Source of the DNA: Neostapfia colusana
Taxonomy: Eukaryota > Streptophyta > Magnoliopsida > Poales > Poaceae
Length of the DNA stretch: 64,000 nucleotides
Direction: 5' to 3'
NCBI GenBank assembly: GCA_030760725.1
Contig: JASWHV010000008.1
Coordinates: 51,311,671-51,375,670 of the forward strand
The notes under the pieces were generated by a model that saw only the letters and a list, made by a program, of their open reading frames with translations, did not search any database and was not told the DNA's origin. The translations under genes and the position numbers were made by a program. Positions 22,094-35,233 of the stretch are shown in pieces (within the stretch, counting starts at the first letter, position 1; each line of letters starts with the position of its first letter).

Positions 22094-23574
22094 TCGCTTG
22101 AGGTTTAACACAATACAAAGGTCTTCTTTTTCAAAAATCCAGTGAGGAACGAGTTAGTAGCCCGTATAAGGATGTTATTAGTATATAGAAAGTGGCATAT
22201 TAACCTATTTGTTATGTCAGAAAATCGTGCATCTCGGGACGTTCATGTCTTGGGGGTGCACGTAAGCGCTGTCCACCAGTGCGCACAAGCTGAAGGGTGG
22301 AGCCCCACGGGTGGCAGGTAACCCGACCCGCTTTGATATCCTCAACGACTCTTCATGTCGTTTGGGGTATTCGAGCAACGTCTGTCCCTGGCGTGCGTGG
22401 TGCAACTTGGGAGACCCCGTCACGTGGTCTAAAACGTGAACACGTAACTCAAGGCGTGGTTGGCTTGAGAACATCCGGGCGAGTGATGACGGCCGGGTGT
22501 ACTAACTGTATGGATTCCGGGCTCGGTGTGCAGCCGAGTCTGATGATTGTTTGAGTTTCTGCAGGTAGCCTGACCACAAAACGGTATACGTGTAGCATCC
22601 ATGTGCGAGTGACGTTTAGTGCCACTGAAATAACGAAGCCGGCTAAGTCCGGTATAGGTTTTTCTTTGTGAGGACGTAGTACCGACATGATCTGGTGACG
22701 CATCGACGTCACACCCAACTAAATGAACAAATTCAATTAAAACTTGAAAGTTTTGATCCAAAGTAGTAAAACTTGATGTAACTCCTTCCCTTGAACAGGA
22801 TATTCAAAGTTAACAAGTTTTCAACTTAGAGGTTGTTAAGGACAGAGCACTCTGTTTTTAGCTGAATCAAGGCTGAAGTTAATCAGGGGTTAGAGGTTGA
22901 GTTCTTTCGAGGTTGGGGTTGTATGATACCTTTCTGGAAATCTTTGGAAGAACTTTACAACTTTTCTGTTGAGGTCCAGAGGTGTTTCATCCCTTAACCA
23001 CTCGAAAAATGCAGTAGAGTTGAAACTGTCCAGAAAACAGGACAGAGTAAAGACTCTCTGTAGACTCTCTGTAAATTAAGCATAACTTCCTGCATAAAAA
23101 TCCAAAAATATAAAATGAGGTAGTTCTGGAAAGCTTATGAGATGGGTTACAACTTTGTAACAGAAAGTTTTGTCAGATTAGGAACAGAAGTAACTGGGAT
23201 TCTTGGATCAAATCAGTACCTAAGGCAGGGAGGTGCTGTCCAATTGTTTCCAGAAATTCTGTTAACTTTGACATCTCATAACCTTTGAACCAGGACAGAT
23301 CTTAGGCCAAGCAAATACTGGCTGGAAATCTATTGAAGTTAGCTTTAACTTTGATGTTGAGCTCCAGAATTAGTTTTGCCTTTAACATGGCCTAAATCAG
23401 GTTGAAATGGAAACTAGTCAGGGCTGTCATGGGAACAGCAGATCAGCAGTCAAATTTGTTTAAAATTTGAACTATGTTTCCAAGTTTTATGGGTTCAATG
23501 ACATGTCTTATGTTATAACTCAATGGTTTACTGTTTAAATAAATATTTGACATTTCTCAAATATATTTTTACAG
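22094..23574 (+). other. Family A leader, copy 1
   Basis: A 1.5-kb AT-rich untranslated leader without substantial ORFs. It ends in TTTTTACAG directly before the ORF0 start codon, a good plant splice acceptor. Confidence 0.6.
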
Positions 23575-24378
23575 ATGGCAGCAGATAAACAGTTGGAGAA
23601 CGGGTGGGTAGTTTCCCACTGTTCTGACCGTAGCGGCTACCCGGAAGCATTGTGGCAAATGCTCCAATATTTCAGGTACAATCAGATGCCGCAGTACTTC
23701 GCCAAAGAAGATGGCGAAGGGGGGAACAAGACGTGGACGATCCATGTTGAGGTTCCTACAGGACCTACGCCACACGGTTGGGTGCCATTCACCGTCACGG
23801 TGAGAGGAAGACAACCGGAAGGGATGTGGCAAGTGGCAGCCCGTGACACTATGTCACGTTTCTGCCAACTACACGTGCAGGCTATGGAGGGCACTCCATA
23901 CGCACTCGTTCCGGTGGAGGGACGAGCTCAGCATATGTGGGAAGAGAGGTACCTGGAGGCAACAGACCCGAGTTGCCCAAGGTACAACCCCGCGGAGGCA
24001 AATCTCAGCCTCCAAATGAGGGCGGGAAACGCTGTGATGGACAGCCAAGCTGTTCATACGGAGCATCTCGCCACCAAGCTCAAGGAGAGCATAAGCCGTG
24101 GAGATCATTTCGAGAGTGCTCACAGCGCACTCCGTAATGTGCTCCTTCCGACGATCAAGCGACTGAATGAACAACACAATCAGTTGCGTCGTCTGAAGAA
24201 GGCAAAGAAGAAGAGCCGTGTTGACATCGCGGCGTTGCAAGAGCTGGTGCAGACCCTAACCCAGCAGAATGAGGACCTTGCTCAAGAGCAGGACGACGCT
24301 ATCGAGGAAGGACAAGGCTGGGAAGAGGACTACAACCAAGCTATGGATGAGAATGACGCGTACTCGTGCCAACCCTGA
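23575..24378 (+). pseudogene. ORF0 of copy 1, shortened at a precise splice junction
   Basis: It is the same protein as copy 2's ORF0 for 259 residues up to NQAMDE, after which it switches to nine unrelated codons and a stop (24376-24378). The junction (24351|24352) falls exactly where copy 2 begins GTGCATGC and resumes after TTTCAG. The missing segment therefore behaves as an excised 439-base GT-AG intron. As a result the gag ATG (24353) overlaps the end of the shortened ORF0. There is no known domain; the C-terminal half is predicted coiled coil (charged heptads in LRRLKKAKKKSRVDIAALQE). Confidence 0.8.
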
Positions 24379-27300
24379 CGTTGGGGGTACCAGTCAAGGG
24401 GGAGAGACCTCCCAACCACCTCCCGAGGACTCCTCGGGACAACAACAGCAACAGCAGCAACAGCAACAACAAACACCGCCACCGCCACTGCCAACGGTTA
24501 CATTGGCCGACATCGTCGCGGCAATGGCGGGCTCGCATCAGCAGCACACAGAGTTGCTGCAGACTCTTATCGCCAATACGTCTCGCCCAGAGAGACGTCA
24601 AGACCGTGAGGAGCGTCAACAGAGCTCCTACTCTGACTTCCTGGCAACTCATCCCCCGGTATTCTCAAGGGCGGATGAACCACTTGACGTGGACTACTGG
24701 CTCCGCGCCATAGAGATGAAGTTCGGGCTGCTCCAAATCAGCGAGCAGCGCAAGACTCAGTTCGCGGTCCAGCAGCTCCAAGGATCCGCGAGCGCGTGGT
24801 GGGCCAACTTCTGTGCTTCACAGCCCACCGACCGAGTGATGACCTGGACGGAGTTCCGGACGGCCTTCAGGGCCTATCATATACCACCAGGTCTGATGAA
24901 GAGGAAGACGCAGGAGTTCCTACACCTGCAACAAGGGAGCCGGAACGCGCCGGAATACTCCAGGGCGTTTAACGATCTCGCGCTATATGCGTCGTATCAT
25001 GCTGATACCGACGAGAAGCGGCGAGACCACTTTTACCAGGGGCTTAACCCGCTCCTGAAGGACAAATTGGTGATGTTCAATCGCGGCAGCCTCAACGACA
25101 TCATTGATGCTGCGATTGTTCAGGAGGACTCCGGCAAGGAGTTAGCGGTGGCGGAGAGAAAGCGAAGCGCGCCGCAGAGCAGCAGAGAAGGAGGCGGTCC
25201 TTCTCAGAAGTTTCGGATGGTGAATCGCCCACCATCAGGTCCACGCTGGCAGCCACCACAGCGGCCGATGCCGTTCCGCAGTCGGCCGTACTCTTCACCG
25301 GCATTCCGGCCGGCACTGCCAGCACCACCGCAACCACAACAGCAGCAACGGGCGATGCCGCGTGCGTTTGCACCTCAGCAACGCATGCCGGGCTTTCATC
25401 CACCGAGTACTCCACCAGCAGCGGCCACATGTTACAAGTGTGGTCGTCCAGGACACTTCGCGAGCAGTTGCCCGGAGAGGCAAGGCGGCGGAGTGGCACC
25501 ACAGTTTCCGGGGAGGAATCAACCCCGGAACCCTACTAATGCGCGGCGGGCAAACCCTAGGCCCGGCACTGTCCACCAACTTGCCATTGAGGACGTACCG
25601 GAGGGCGAGCCAATCCTTGCGGGTGTGTTTCAACTCCACCAGCATCCCGCTATAGTACTGTTTGATTCAGGCGCCACGCATAATTTTATTAGCCAAGCTT
25701 TCATTGCTAAACACAGTTTGCCAATACTACCCACCGATAGTCCATATTTAATTTGTTCACCGGGGGGGGGGGGGGGGGAAGATTTCAGCAAGCGTAATGG
25801 TCTCCAAAGCACCATTATGCTTAGCGGGTAGAGTGTACCCCACGTCTCTCATTATCTTAGAGGGACAGAAGGTCGATGTCATCCTAGGGATGTCGTGGTT
25901 AACCCGCCACGGCGCTGTTTTAGACACCGTCCTTCGAGTCGTGCACTTAAACTCAGAGGTGCACGGTTCTCACTCATTATTTCTGAACAGTCCAGAAATA
26001 AAACTTTCAAGTGTCTATCAGTCCACAACTATCAGATTGGAAGACATTCCAGTGGTCCGAGAGTTCCCTGATGTATTCCCGGATGATTTACCGGGAATGC
26101 CACCCGATAGAGAGGTGGAGTTCAAGATTGAACTTGCACCGGGAACCATGCCAATATCCCGAAGGCCGTACAAGATGGCGCCCAAGGAGTTGGCTGAACT
26201 GAAGACTCAGCTCACGGACCTTCTGGAGAAGGGTTTTATTAGGCCGAGCTCCTCACCATGGGGATGTTCAGCATTATTTGTCAAGAAGAAGGATGAGACG
26301 TTGCGGCTTTGCATGGACTATCGTCCATTAAATGCCGTAACCATCAAGAACAAGTACATGTTGCCACGGATCGACATGTTGTTTGATCAGTTGGTCGAAG
26401 CAAAGATCTTTTGCAAGATGGATTTAAGATCCGGGTACCATCAGATTAAGATAAGGGCTGAGGACATTCCGAAGACGGCTTTCTCGACGAGGTACGGACT
26501 TTATGAGTACCTGGTCATGTCCTTCGGCCTCACCAATGCTCCAGCTCACTTCATGTACTTAATGAACTCGGTATTCATGCCGGAGCTGGACAAGTTTGTC
26601 GTGGTCTTCATCGACGACATCCTGGTATATTCCAAGTCGGAGGAAGATCACAAGAAACATTTGCGTATAGTCTTGCAACGGCTGCGGGATCACAAGTTAT
26701 ACGCAAAATTCAGCAAATGCGAGTTTTGGATATCGCAAGTGCCTTTCCTCGGGCATATCATCTCAGCGGAGGGTATCGCTGTGGACCCGAGCAAGATCAC
26801 TCAAGTGCTGAATTGGAAATCCCCGAGAACTGTTCACGAGGTACGGAGTTTCCTCGGACTCGCGGGATATTATCGGAGGTTCATTCCGAACTTCTCAAAG
26901 ATTGCCAAGCCAATGACAGAGCTGCTGAAGAAGGATACCAAATATGTTTGGAGTCCCGCATGTGAAGCAGCATTCAAGGCTTTAGTCAAGCACCTGACAT
27001 CAGCACCGGTTTTGGCGCAGCCAGACACAACAAAACCGTTCGATGTGTACTGCGATGCATCCGGCATTGGGCTCGGATGTGTGCTGATGCAAGACCGAAG
27101 AGTGGTCGCGTATGGGTCACGGCAGCTTAGGAACCATGAGCAGAATTATCCAACTCACGACTTGGAGCTCGTTGCCGTGGTACTTGCACTAAAAATGTGG
27201 AGGCACTACCTACTCGGTAACCTCGTACATTTATATACCGACCACAAAAGCCTCAAGTACATATTCACTCAGAAGGAGCTGAACATGAGGCAACGAAGAT

Positions 27301-28905
27301 GGTTAGAACTGATAAAGGATTACGAGATAGAGATCCATTATCATCCGGGCAAGGCAAACGTTGTGGCAGATGCGCTGAGCCGCAAGTCACACGTCAACAA
27401 TCTGACCATCACACCGTTGGAAGAGAGCGAACCACCACTACGTGTGATTCCATACGGAGCTCTCTACAACCTAGCTTTGATCCCCACCATCCGTGAAGAG
27501 ATAGCGGCAGCCCAGAAGAATGACAAGGGCATGTCACATTTGCGGAGACGTGTAGAAAGTGGGGAGCTGAAATGTTTCCGGAAAGACGGAGACGGCGTCC
27601 TATGGTTCAAGGACCGGATCGTCGTACCCCGTAACCCGGAACTACGGAAGAAGATCTTTGATGAGGCTCACTTATCAAAGCTCTCTATTCACCCCGGCAG
27701 CAACAAGATGTATCAAGAACTCAGAAGCAAGTTTTAGTGGACACGGATGAAGCGAGAGACTGCAAAATACGTGTCCGAGTGTGATACATGTCGAAGGGTG
27801 AAGGCAGATCACATGCGGAAACCGGGACTGCTGCAACCACTGGGCATTCCTGCCTGGAAGTGGGAGGACGTGAGCATGGATTTCGTCGTCGGTTTACCCA
27901 CCACCTTACAGAAACATGATTCGGTGTGGGTGATCGTCGATCGGCTCACCAAAGTTGCCCATTTCATCCCGGTCAACACCAACTACAACGCCAAGAAGTA
28001 CGCTGAACTGTACATCTCACGGATCCTATGCTTGTACGGCGTACCCCGTACTATTTGTGTCTCGTTTCTGGGAGCAGCTACACGCTGCCTTGGGGACAAA
28101 GCTGATCCGTAGTTCAGCCTACCACCCGCAGACGGATGGGCAAACAGAGCGGGTAAATCAAATCTTAGAAGACATGCTACGAGCTTGCGCTATCAACCAC
28201 GGCAAGAATTGGGATGATCACTTGCCATTAGCCGAGTTCTCGTACAACAATGGGTACCAAGCCAGCATCAAGATGGCGCCCTACGAGGCGCTATACGGAA
28301 GAAAATGCCGCACACCATTGAACTGGTGTGAGTCTGGCGAAAGGGTTACCTTCGGGATTGACCTTGTCAACAACGCGGAAGAAAAGGTTCGACTGATTCA
28401 AGCGAACCTAAAAGCCGCTCAATCCCGACAGAAACAGTATGCGGACCGGAGAAGGCGCCCATTACAATTTGAAGTTGGAGAGCACGTATATCTACGGGTA
28501 TCTCCAATGAAGGGCGTAAACAGATTTGGGGTGAGAGGAAAGTTGGCACCCCGATTCATCAGTCCATTTCAGATTATCGAAAGATGTGGATCAGTGGCAT
28601 ACCGGCTGAAATTACCAGAAGCACTTTCCGGTGTGCACGACGTCTTTCATATTTCCCAGCTTAGGAAGTGTCTCAAGCTATCAACTACCGTTCAGCTGGA
28701 AGACATTGAAGAACTGCAACCGGATCTCACCTATCGGGAGGAACCGGTGTAGATTATTGATGAAAAGGCCCGAACCACACGCAACCGTACGTTGTGGTTC
28801 TACAAGGTTCTATGGAGTAATCACTCCATGGACGAAGCGACATGGGAGAGCGAAGAATTTCTTCGCACTAACTACCCCGACTTTTTCACGTCGCATATCC
28901 GGTAA
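24353..28905 (+). pseudogene. gag-pol of family A copy 1, disabled
   Basis: Domains follow those of copy 2: Gag with a Q-rich N-terminus, the CCHC knuckle CYKCGRPGHFASSC, protease LFDSGATHNF, RT with FIDDILVYS, RNase H, integrase, chromodomain. Lesions: a run of 17 G at 25762-25778 (copy 2 has GGGTGGG) shifts the frame after the protease; TAG 27735-27737 replaces Trp in the integrase zinc finger region; a 23-bp deletion near 28054 removes the VSDRG block with the second catalytic Asp; TAG 28750-28752 replaces Gln at the chromodomain start. RT and RNase H stay readable (25797-27737). Confidence 0.93.
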
Positions 28906-28961
28906 TTTTCCACCGTCCTCTCTCTCATTTTCACCTTATAATCTCGGGATGAGATTCTTTT

Positions 28962-28974
28962 AAGGGGGGAGGAA
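28962..28974 (+). promoter_or_regulatory. Polypurine tract, copy 1
   Basis: AAGGGGGGAGGAA immediately precedes the 3' LTR and is identical to copy 2. Confidence 0.9.
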
Positions 28975-31900
28975 TGTAAGGGCCTCAGTTTTTGATACAT
29001 AATTGAAGTGTTCATCACCACACACACACACCTCATTTGAGGAAAGATGATGAACACAAATGAAGAGCAAGTAACAATTATCAACATGCTCATTAGAAAA
29101 ACAAACTCACACATTGCAAAAGTGGTATTTCCCACATGTGATATAGATGGGCTGGACATATGAAAACTCCTACACTTTACTAAGGATGTCCATGCCAAGT
29201 TTCACCCAAATTCAAAACCTTTTTGAGGTCATTTTGGGTATAGTTAGGAAGAGGGCAGTTTGAAACCATATTCAAATTCAAACTGTTTTTATCCCATGAA
29301 TTTAAAAGTGGGAGGCATATTCTTACTCAACACATTTTTGTGAGCCCACACACTAATTTTCACTCCATTTGGAGTTGATCTTGACATGAACTAAGTGGGG
29401 CAAAGTCAAACTTCATTTGAATTAAAAACTGCACTTGTGCTGAAATTCACTCAAACCAAACCCAATTTGAATCCTATTCAATTCGAATGGCTCAAGGGTG
29501 AATAATCTGAATCACCAGGGGTATTATGGGGTTCACTGTTCACTACAGTGATCAGGAGTAAATTTCAGAGGTTAAAACCCCGGGTGGGGCCCACATGTCA
29601 TAGAGGGAAGAAGGAGAAACTTGCAATCAAAGTCAGAGTCTCGGTGGGAAATTCCACCGAGCAGCTGTCGGCTGTGCCACCGAGCAGCTACCGGCGCCAC
29701 CAGCTGCTTCCCCCTCCGCGCGCTGGCGCCCAGGGCGGCTTGCTCACGCCCCCACGCGACCGGCACCGCCTCAGCCGAGCAGGAGTCGGCCGGCTTTATC
29801 TTCTCGCGGGCAAACCCGAGCAGCGGCATTGTTTCTCGCCGCAGCTCTCTGCTCAATCGGGAAAACCAGCAAAACAATCTCCTTCGTTCCTAAGCTGCTA
29901 GACAGCCACCGGAGGTCACGCACCACCCTCCCAACGCCTGGACCACCGGGTTTCGGCCCCTGTTCCCGAGACCAACGACGACCGCCGCAGTTTAGCTGAA
30001 GGACGGCGATCGGTCTCACGCGGGCAGCACGCTGCAACCACTTCCACGGCCGAGCAAGGGTGGCAACAGGAGCGCACGGACTCCACACTGCTTCCACCTG
30101 AAGCTCAAGCCACGCCGTGAACTCTCGCCGGCGAATTCTCAGTTTTTGCTCCGGCAACCTTAAACTGAGCTTCCGGTACGGTTTCTTTAAATTCTCGCTC
30201 TATGGTCTTTCGGAGGTCATCAAATCTTGCACATAGACGCTGGACTAGCCGGCGATCAAGTTCTTTTCTGCATCCGTAGTGTGAAACTGTCTAGGAGTGA
30301 CGAATTTCGAGCTCGATCGAGGGCGGTCATGGCGGGCACGATCGGTCACACGGGGCCGACCCACTTACCGCCATCCCTGAACCCTTTTGGCACCCCGTCG
30401 AGCTTCCTAGAGGTACACTAATGCTATAGGACCGTTTGTTCGAGGTGTTGGCGGGTTAGGACCCACGGTCGACAGCGCCGAACCCCACGGGCCCCCGAGA
30501 GTTTAAACTTTTTCCCCGATTTTCAGAATTCTTCCAAACTTCAAATCCTCATAACTTTGGCTAGAAAGCTCCAAATCGAGTGAACCAAATTTGGTTGGAT
30601 TCAGCTATTTGAGAACTTTTCAGCAAATCAAGTTTCACTTCATGAAAACCCTTAATTCTCCAGAATTAATTCCTCAAAGTTTAAACTGTTAGGAATTTTA
30701 ACTGGAGAATCCTTTGGAGGAAAATCCTGAAATTTTGCTGGGATGTTCACCAAAATATCCCTGAACTACCATAAAAATTTCACATCCATTTGAGCTCATC
30801 TGATCCACCTAATGGTGTGATTAGTGAAACTGTTACAGAGAAAATAGAAAATGTTCAGAAATATTTTCAGAATTTTCTCCGAAACTGTTTAGCTCATAAC
30901 TTTAGCTAGGAACCTTCAAATTAAGTGAGACCAACTCCATTAGAACCCTCTAAAAATCTAGTTTTCATAAAGTCATAGTTGGCTTCATGAAAGTTCCTAG
31001 AACACCCTAAGAGTTCCAATTAAGTTCAAGGACCTAATTAATTGTGGAGGGCTCAAATGAGCTTTGCTGCAACTAAAACTTGACCAAGTCTATGTTTAGG
31101 TTGTAAAAAAGCCACAGTAAAAGTTTCACAGTCATTAGGTCTGTCTAGCAAGGTTATAGACTTAACAACTTCAAACTTAATACAAATGCATTAAATTAAT
31201 ACATGTATTGTTTCTATCATGTAGTCGCTAAGGTCGAGGAGGAACCCGAAGTCCTAGACTTCGTTACTCCGGAGGAACAGCTAGCCTACGACCAAGAGCA
31301 GCAAGGCAAGCTCCGGTTTACATTAACCTTTTTACAAATTTTTATTGTTTTGAGCACATACTTGTTTCCTCTATTCTGTGCATTAAAGTCTTGTTTGGAA
31401 GCCCCACTGCATAGCCAAGAGAACCATGGGTTGGGTTAGGATTGCAAACCCCGTTAGCTACTGCATTGCTAGGATAGAGTAGGATTCGGTACAAGTCGGG
31501 TAGTTGGAACTACTCGTGAGAATAGGCTAAAGGCACATTGCTCGGGTAGTGATAGCACATGAAACACCTGGCAAGAAAATGAGACCAAGCGGAGGGTAAG
31601 GACAGCAGGACTTTGGGGCCTGTGTGCTGTAGCTCCGCTTGTGTCGATTGAGGACCGAGCCGTGTGCGGGCCTGTTGAACAAGCTAGAACAGTACCGAAG
31701 ACCTACCGGCTATATGGGAACCGGGAAACCGATGTAACTCAGGTAGCTGGGTATTGAGGCATTGCCCGTCGTTCAGAGGGTAGGTTGAGAGCTTGAGGTG
31801 TAAATCGGCTAGCGGCACGGAGATGCGCGTGCAGAGACCTCTTGCTCGGGACGATGGGACCGGTTCAATATTTGGCTGACGGGTGAAAGGTAGTTGCATA

Positions 31901-32713
31901 CGGCGTCCGTGATGGTTGTTGTAGGCAACATCGAGTACGGGCGTACGTGACGGGTTGTTCGGGTAACCCTGCAGGTGTAAATCGATTATAATCGCCGTCC
32001 CTCGCAGTCAGTGAGTACCACTTGTTCACTGTACCGTGACGTAGAAAGAACAGGCTAGACACATGTTAAAATGCTGCTGATTGAAAGATGAACATTGATT
32101 GTTAATGATATGCTGTAGTCTAGAGCTAACTAAAGTTCTTTTCAACTTTGGGCAAAGTACATGAGAGAAATGTGTTTCTTGTTTGATTGCGGCTCTCTCA
32201 TGTGCCTTAGCGTAAGGTTCTCTACAACCTGCTGCTAAAACTTGAAAGTAAGGTTCTACTAATTAGGCGAGTCCTTGCAAATGATTTTTACCTCATGTAA
32301 CCCATTACCCTCATGTAGAAGTTCCATGTTTAGGTGAGACGGGTCAGACTTGCTGAGCCTTCGTGCTCACTGCTTGTGTTTGAAGCTTTTGCAGGGTTCT
32401 ATGAGGAAGGGACTCCCGAAGAGGAGACGGAACCCCAGGAGGGGAACCCCGTCGAGTGGGAGTCGTGCACGCCGCCGAGTTAGTGTGCGTGTGTGCTAGC
32501 AAGGACACGTTCGAGGGCTGAACGTGCACTTGATGCTTAGTCTACGCCCGCGAGTGTAGACTGAACTTATTTTAATGTAAACATGTTCATAAACTTGTTT
32601 ATGTAATAAAATTTCCGCTTCCGCTTTGTACCTTTGACGTGTGTTATCCGGTGCTGTGCAACGCAACACCCCTCAGCGTGATCCTGGCTCGACAGGACCT
32701 TGGGGTTGTGTCA
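28975..32713 (+). repeat. 3' LTR of family A copy 1 (3739 bp, with 379-bp deletion)
   Basis: This is a direct repeat of 17955-22077. At about 30484 it jumps from GCCGAACC to CCACGGGCC, skipping the bases present at 19469-19847 of the 5' LTR. The break points share CC. About 30 other substitutions were seen. Confidence 0.94.
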
Positions 32714-35233
32714 TCTGCTTTCCATCTTTGATGTAATCAGCGCAACCCTCAATCACTTCTTCAGTGGTGTATCCTTCCATAATTAAACCCTCTGGGTGAG
32801 CACGGTTCCGCACTTAACCTTTTAATACTCCTAAATATCTCTCCAACGGAAACATATGATGTAAATATAGTGGCCCCAATGCTTTTATCTGATCAACAAG
32901 ATGTATGATTAGGTGTACTTGCATATAAAAAAAGGATGGTGGGAAACACATCTCAAGCTTGCAAATAGTCTCAATAATATATGTTTGCAAATAGTCTAAG
33001 TCTTCATGTGCTATCACCTTTTGCGATACTACATTGGAGAAGTAACACAAACATGTGATGACAACTTTTATATGCTTAGTTTTGTTGACCCTTATTGCAA
33101 TGGCAAGGAACACTGCCATCATCATGTGGCAGTCGTGAGAATTATAGACGAATAAAGACAAGTCTTTCATCGAGACTAGTTTGCGGATATTGGATGAGAA
33201 ACTTGTGGGCACTCTGATCCCACGAAAGCATTCGCAAATTGCCCTTTTCTCTTGTAGTGTCAAGTTGTAGCTGGCTGGGGGAAGGTAATGCTTCCCGTTC
33301 GCCTTTTCTACCAGGTGAAGCTCTGGTCTAATATCAGGATTTAGTAGATCCATACGTGATGTTATTCCGTCCTTTGTTTTCCTCGACATGTCCAGCAAGG
33401 TCCCAATGATGCTGTCAAATACATTTATTGTGACGTGCATCAAATCAATACTATGGCAAAATTCTAGGTTCTTCCAATACGGAAGATACCTAAAAAAATT
33501 GATTGTTTCTTAAAAGTCATGTCAGTTCTATCACCCAAAGATGTAGTTTTCTTCCTCTTTGTTCCTTTACATTTTTTGCCCTTACAGAAAGTAATATGAA
33601 TGTTCTTGACCATTTCAAACACGAGTTTTCCACTGTAAGGTTTTGGTGCAGTATCTTTTCCGATTTTGTTATCAAATTGTTCTTTCATCTTCCTATACTT
33701 GTGTGTATCTGTCAAGAACCGACGGTGTCTCATGTACACCGTCTTTCTGGATGAAGTGAGGTACAAAAATCCAGTTCCATCCACGCACCTTACACAACCT
33801 TTCTTCACTTTCATTTGTCCCGATAATGTAAATAGTCCGGGATAATCATGCATGGTAACGAATATCATTGCTCTTAGAGTGAAATACTCCTGCTTGTACT
33901 CATCCCATGTACGTACCCCTTCATTCCACAATTTTGCCATATCTTCCATTAAAGGTTCCAAGAACACATCAATTTCGATGTCGGGTTGTGTCGGACCTTG
34001 GATAAGAACAGATAATAAAACATATTTCCTTTTGTGACACAACCACGTCGATAGGTTGTACATCGTTAGGACCACGGGCCATGTGTTGTGTATGCTCCTT
34101 TTGTCACCAAACAGATTCATTCCGTCTGTACCCAAGGCAAACCTTATATTTCTGATTTCCTTTGCAAATTCTAGATATTGAACATCAAAATTTTTCCACT
34201 GGGTTGCATCACCAGGGTGTCGAATATGTTTTTCATTCTTCTTGCGCTGCTTAGAATGCCAACGCATAAGTTCAGGCTCCCTAGGGGTTGAGAACAAACA
34301 CTTAAAGCGATCAATTATTGGAAGGTACCACATCACCAAGGCAGGAATTTTTCTCTTATTCTTCCCGCATGCATCTTCAGAAGTATCATCATTGTCACCT
34401 TCAGGACCAATAATAAACTTCTTATTCTTCTGAGACTTATTCATGTTGGTAACATACTGGTGATTGTAGTCCTTCTTGTATCTACTGACACCGTATATGG
34501 GGCATCTAGTTGCGAGCTCATACTCTTTGCGATACAGAATACAATGGTTCACACAAGCGTGTATTTTTGTCACACCTAGTGCCATCGGGCAAAGAAGTTT
34601 CTTCGCTTTATAAGTACTTCTGGGCAGTTTATTGGGATTTGGAAGAATTTCTGCCAAAAGATTCAAAAGATCAGAGAAACTACAATCGGACCATCCGTGT
34701 GTGGCTTTCAACTTTAGTAGTTCTAGGACTGCACGCAATGGAGTAAACTTCTTATCACAACCCTTTGATTCATCGTATAAAAGCTCTGTCGCTGCATTCT
34801 GCAATGTCTCCATTTTACTTTAACCTTTGCTTGCTCCCATAGAAATCAATACATGTGGTTCGATGTGGCGCAACGTCTCCTCACAATCAAACTCATCATC
34901 ATCACCATCTTGATTGTCACTACCATCATCGATATGAACATTATCATTATCTAAACCTCTCTTATCATCTTTATCCACTTTATGTGTATCTAACTCACCA
35001 TGCTCTGTCCATATTGTGTAGTTTTCTTTGAAACCTCTTTTCACCAAATGAGATTGGATTACTATAGTATCTATCCAAGCAATCTTATTTTCACAGTCGA
35101 TACATGGACATAATATGTCATCTATCTTTTGCATCCTCGCATGTCTCTTGGATGCTTCAATAAAATTTGCAACATTATAAATGTACATAGGATCAGGTCT
35201 TGGCATGTTATACATCCACGCTCGACAATCCAT
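32714..35233 (-). pseudogene. TNP2-type CACTA transposase, 5' part
   Basis: Minus strand from ATG 35233. The transposase-associated domain comes first (MDCRAWMYNMPRPDP, CIDCENKIAW); TAA at 34820-34822 then stops the frame. It continues in phase with LYDESKGCDKKFTPLRAVL, KLLCPMALGVTKIHAC, a Zn-like CVNHCILYRK, and the Transposase_21 core (FALGTDGMNLFGDKRSIHNT, YNLSTWLCHKRKYVLLS, LFTLSGQMKVKKGCVRC). A one-base change in a seven-base A run (33492-33498) shifts the frame to the DUF4218 part (FRGIRVPTSFSSNIRKLV, SHDCHMMM, MFPLERYLGVLKG). A further TAA lies at 32814-32816 before VRNRAHPEG. It ends at the retrotransposon target site. The protein would be the catalytic transposase of the element. Confidence 0.9.

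Larger units (their letters stand above)
17955..32713 (+). mobile_element. Ty3/gypsy chromovirus family A, copy 1 (defective), inserted in TNP2
   Basis: The ends are TGTAAGGGCC and GTGTCA, with target duplication TCTGC at 17950-17954 and 32714-32718. Order: 5' LTR, primer site, ORF0, gag-protease-RT-RNase H-integrase-chromodomain, polypurine tract, 3' LTR. The very long LTRs and the C-terminal chromodomain fit the Tekay/Del branch of chromoviruses. LTRs differ by about 30 substitutions by eye over 3.74 kb plus a 379-bp deletion, suggesting insertion a few hundred thousand years ago. Coding lesions are listed under gag-pol. Confidence 0.95.

Noticed and set aside
22078..22095. tRNA gene fragment (TATCAGAGC) after the LTR
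   Set aside because: It is the primer binding site complementary to the tRNA 3' end. No cloverleaf or internal promoter boxes are present.
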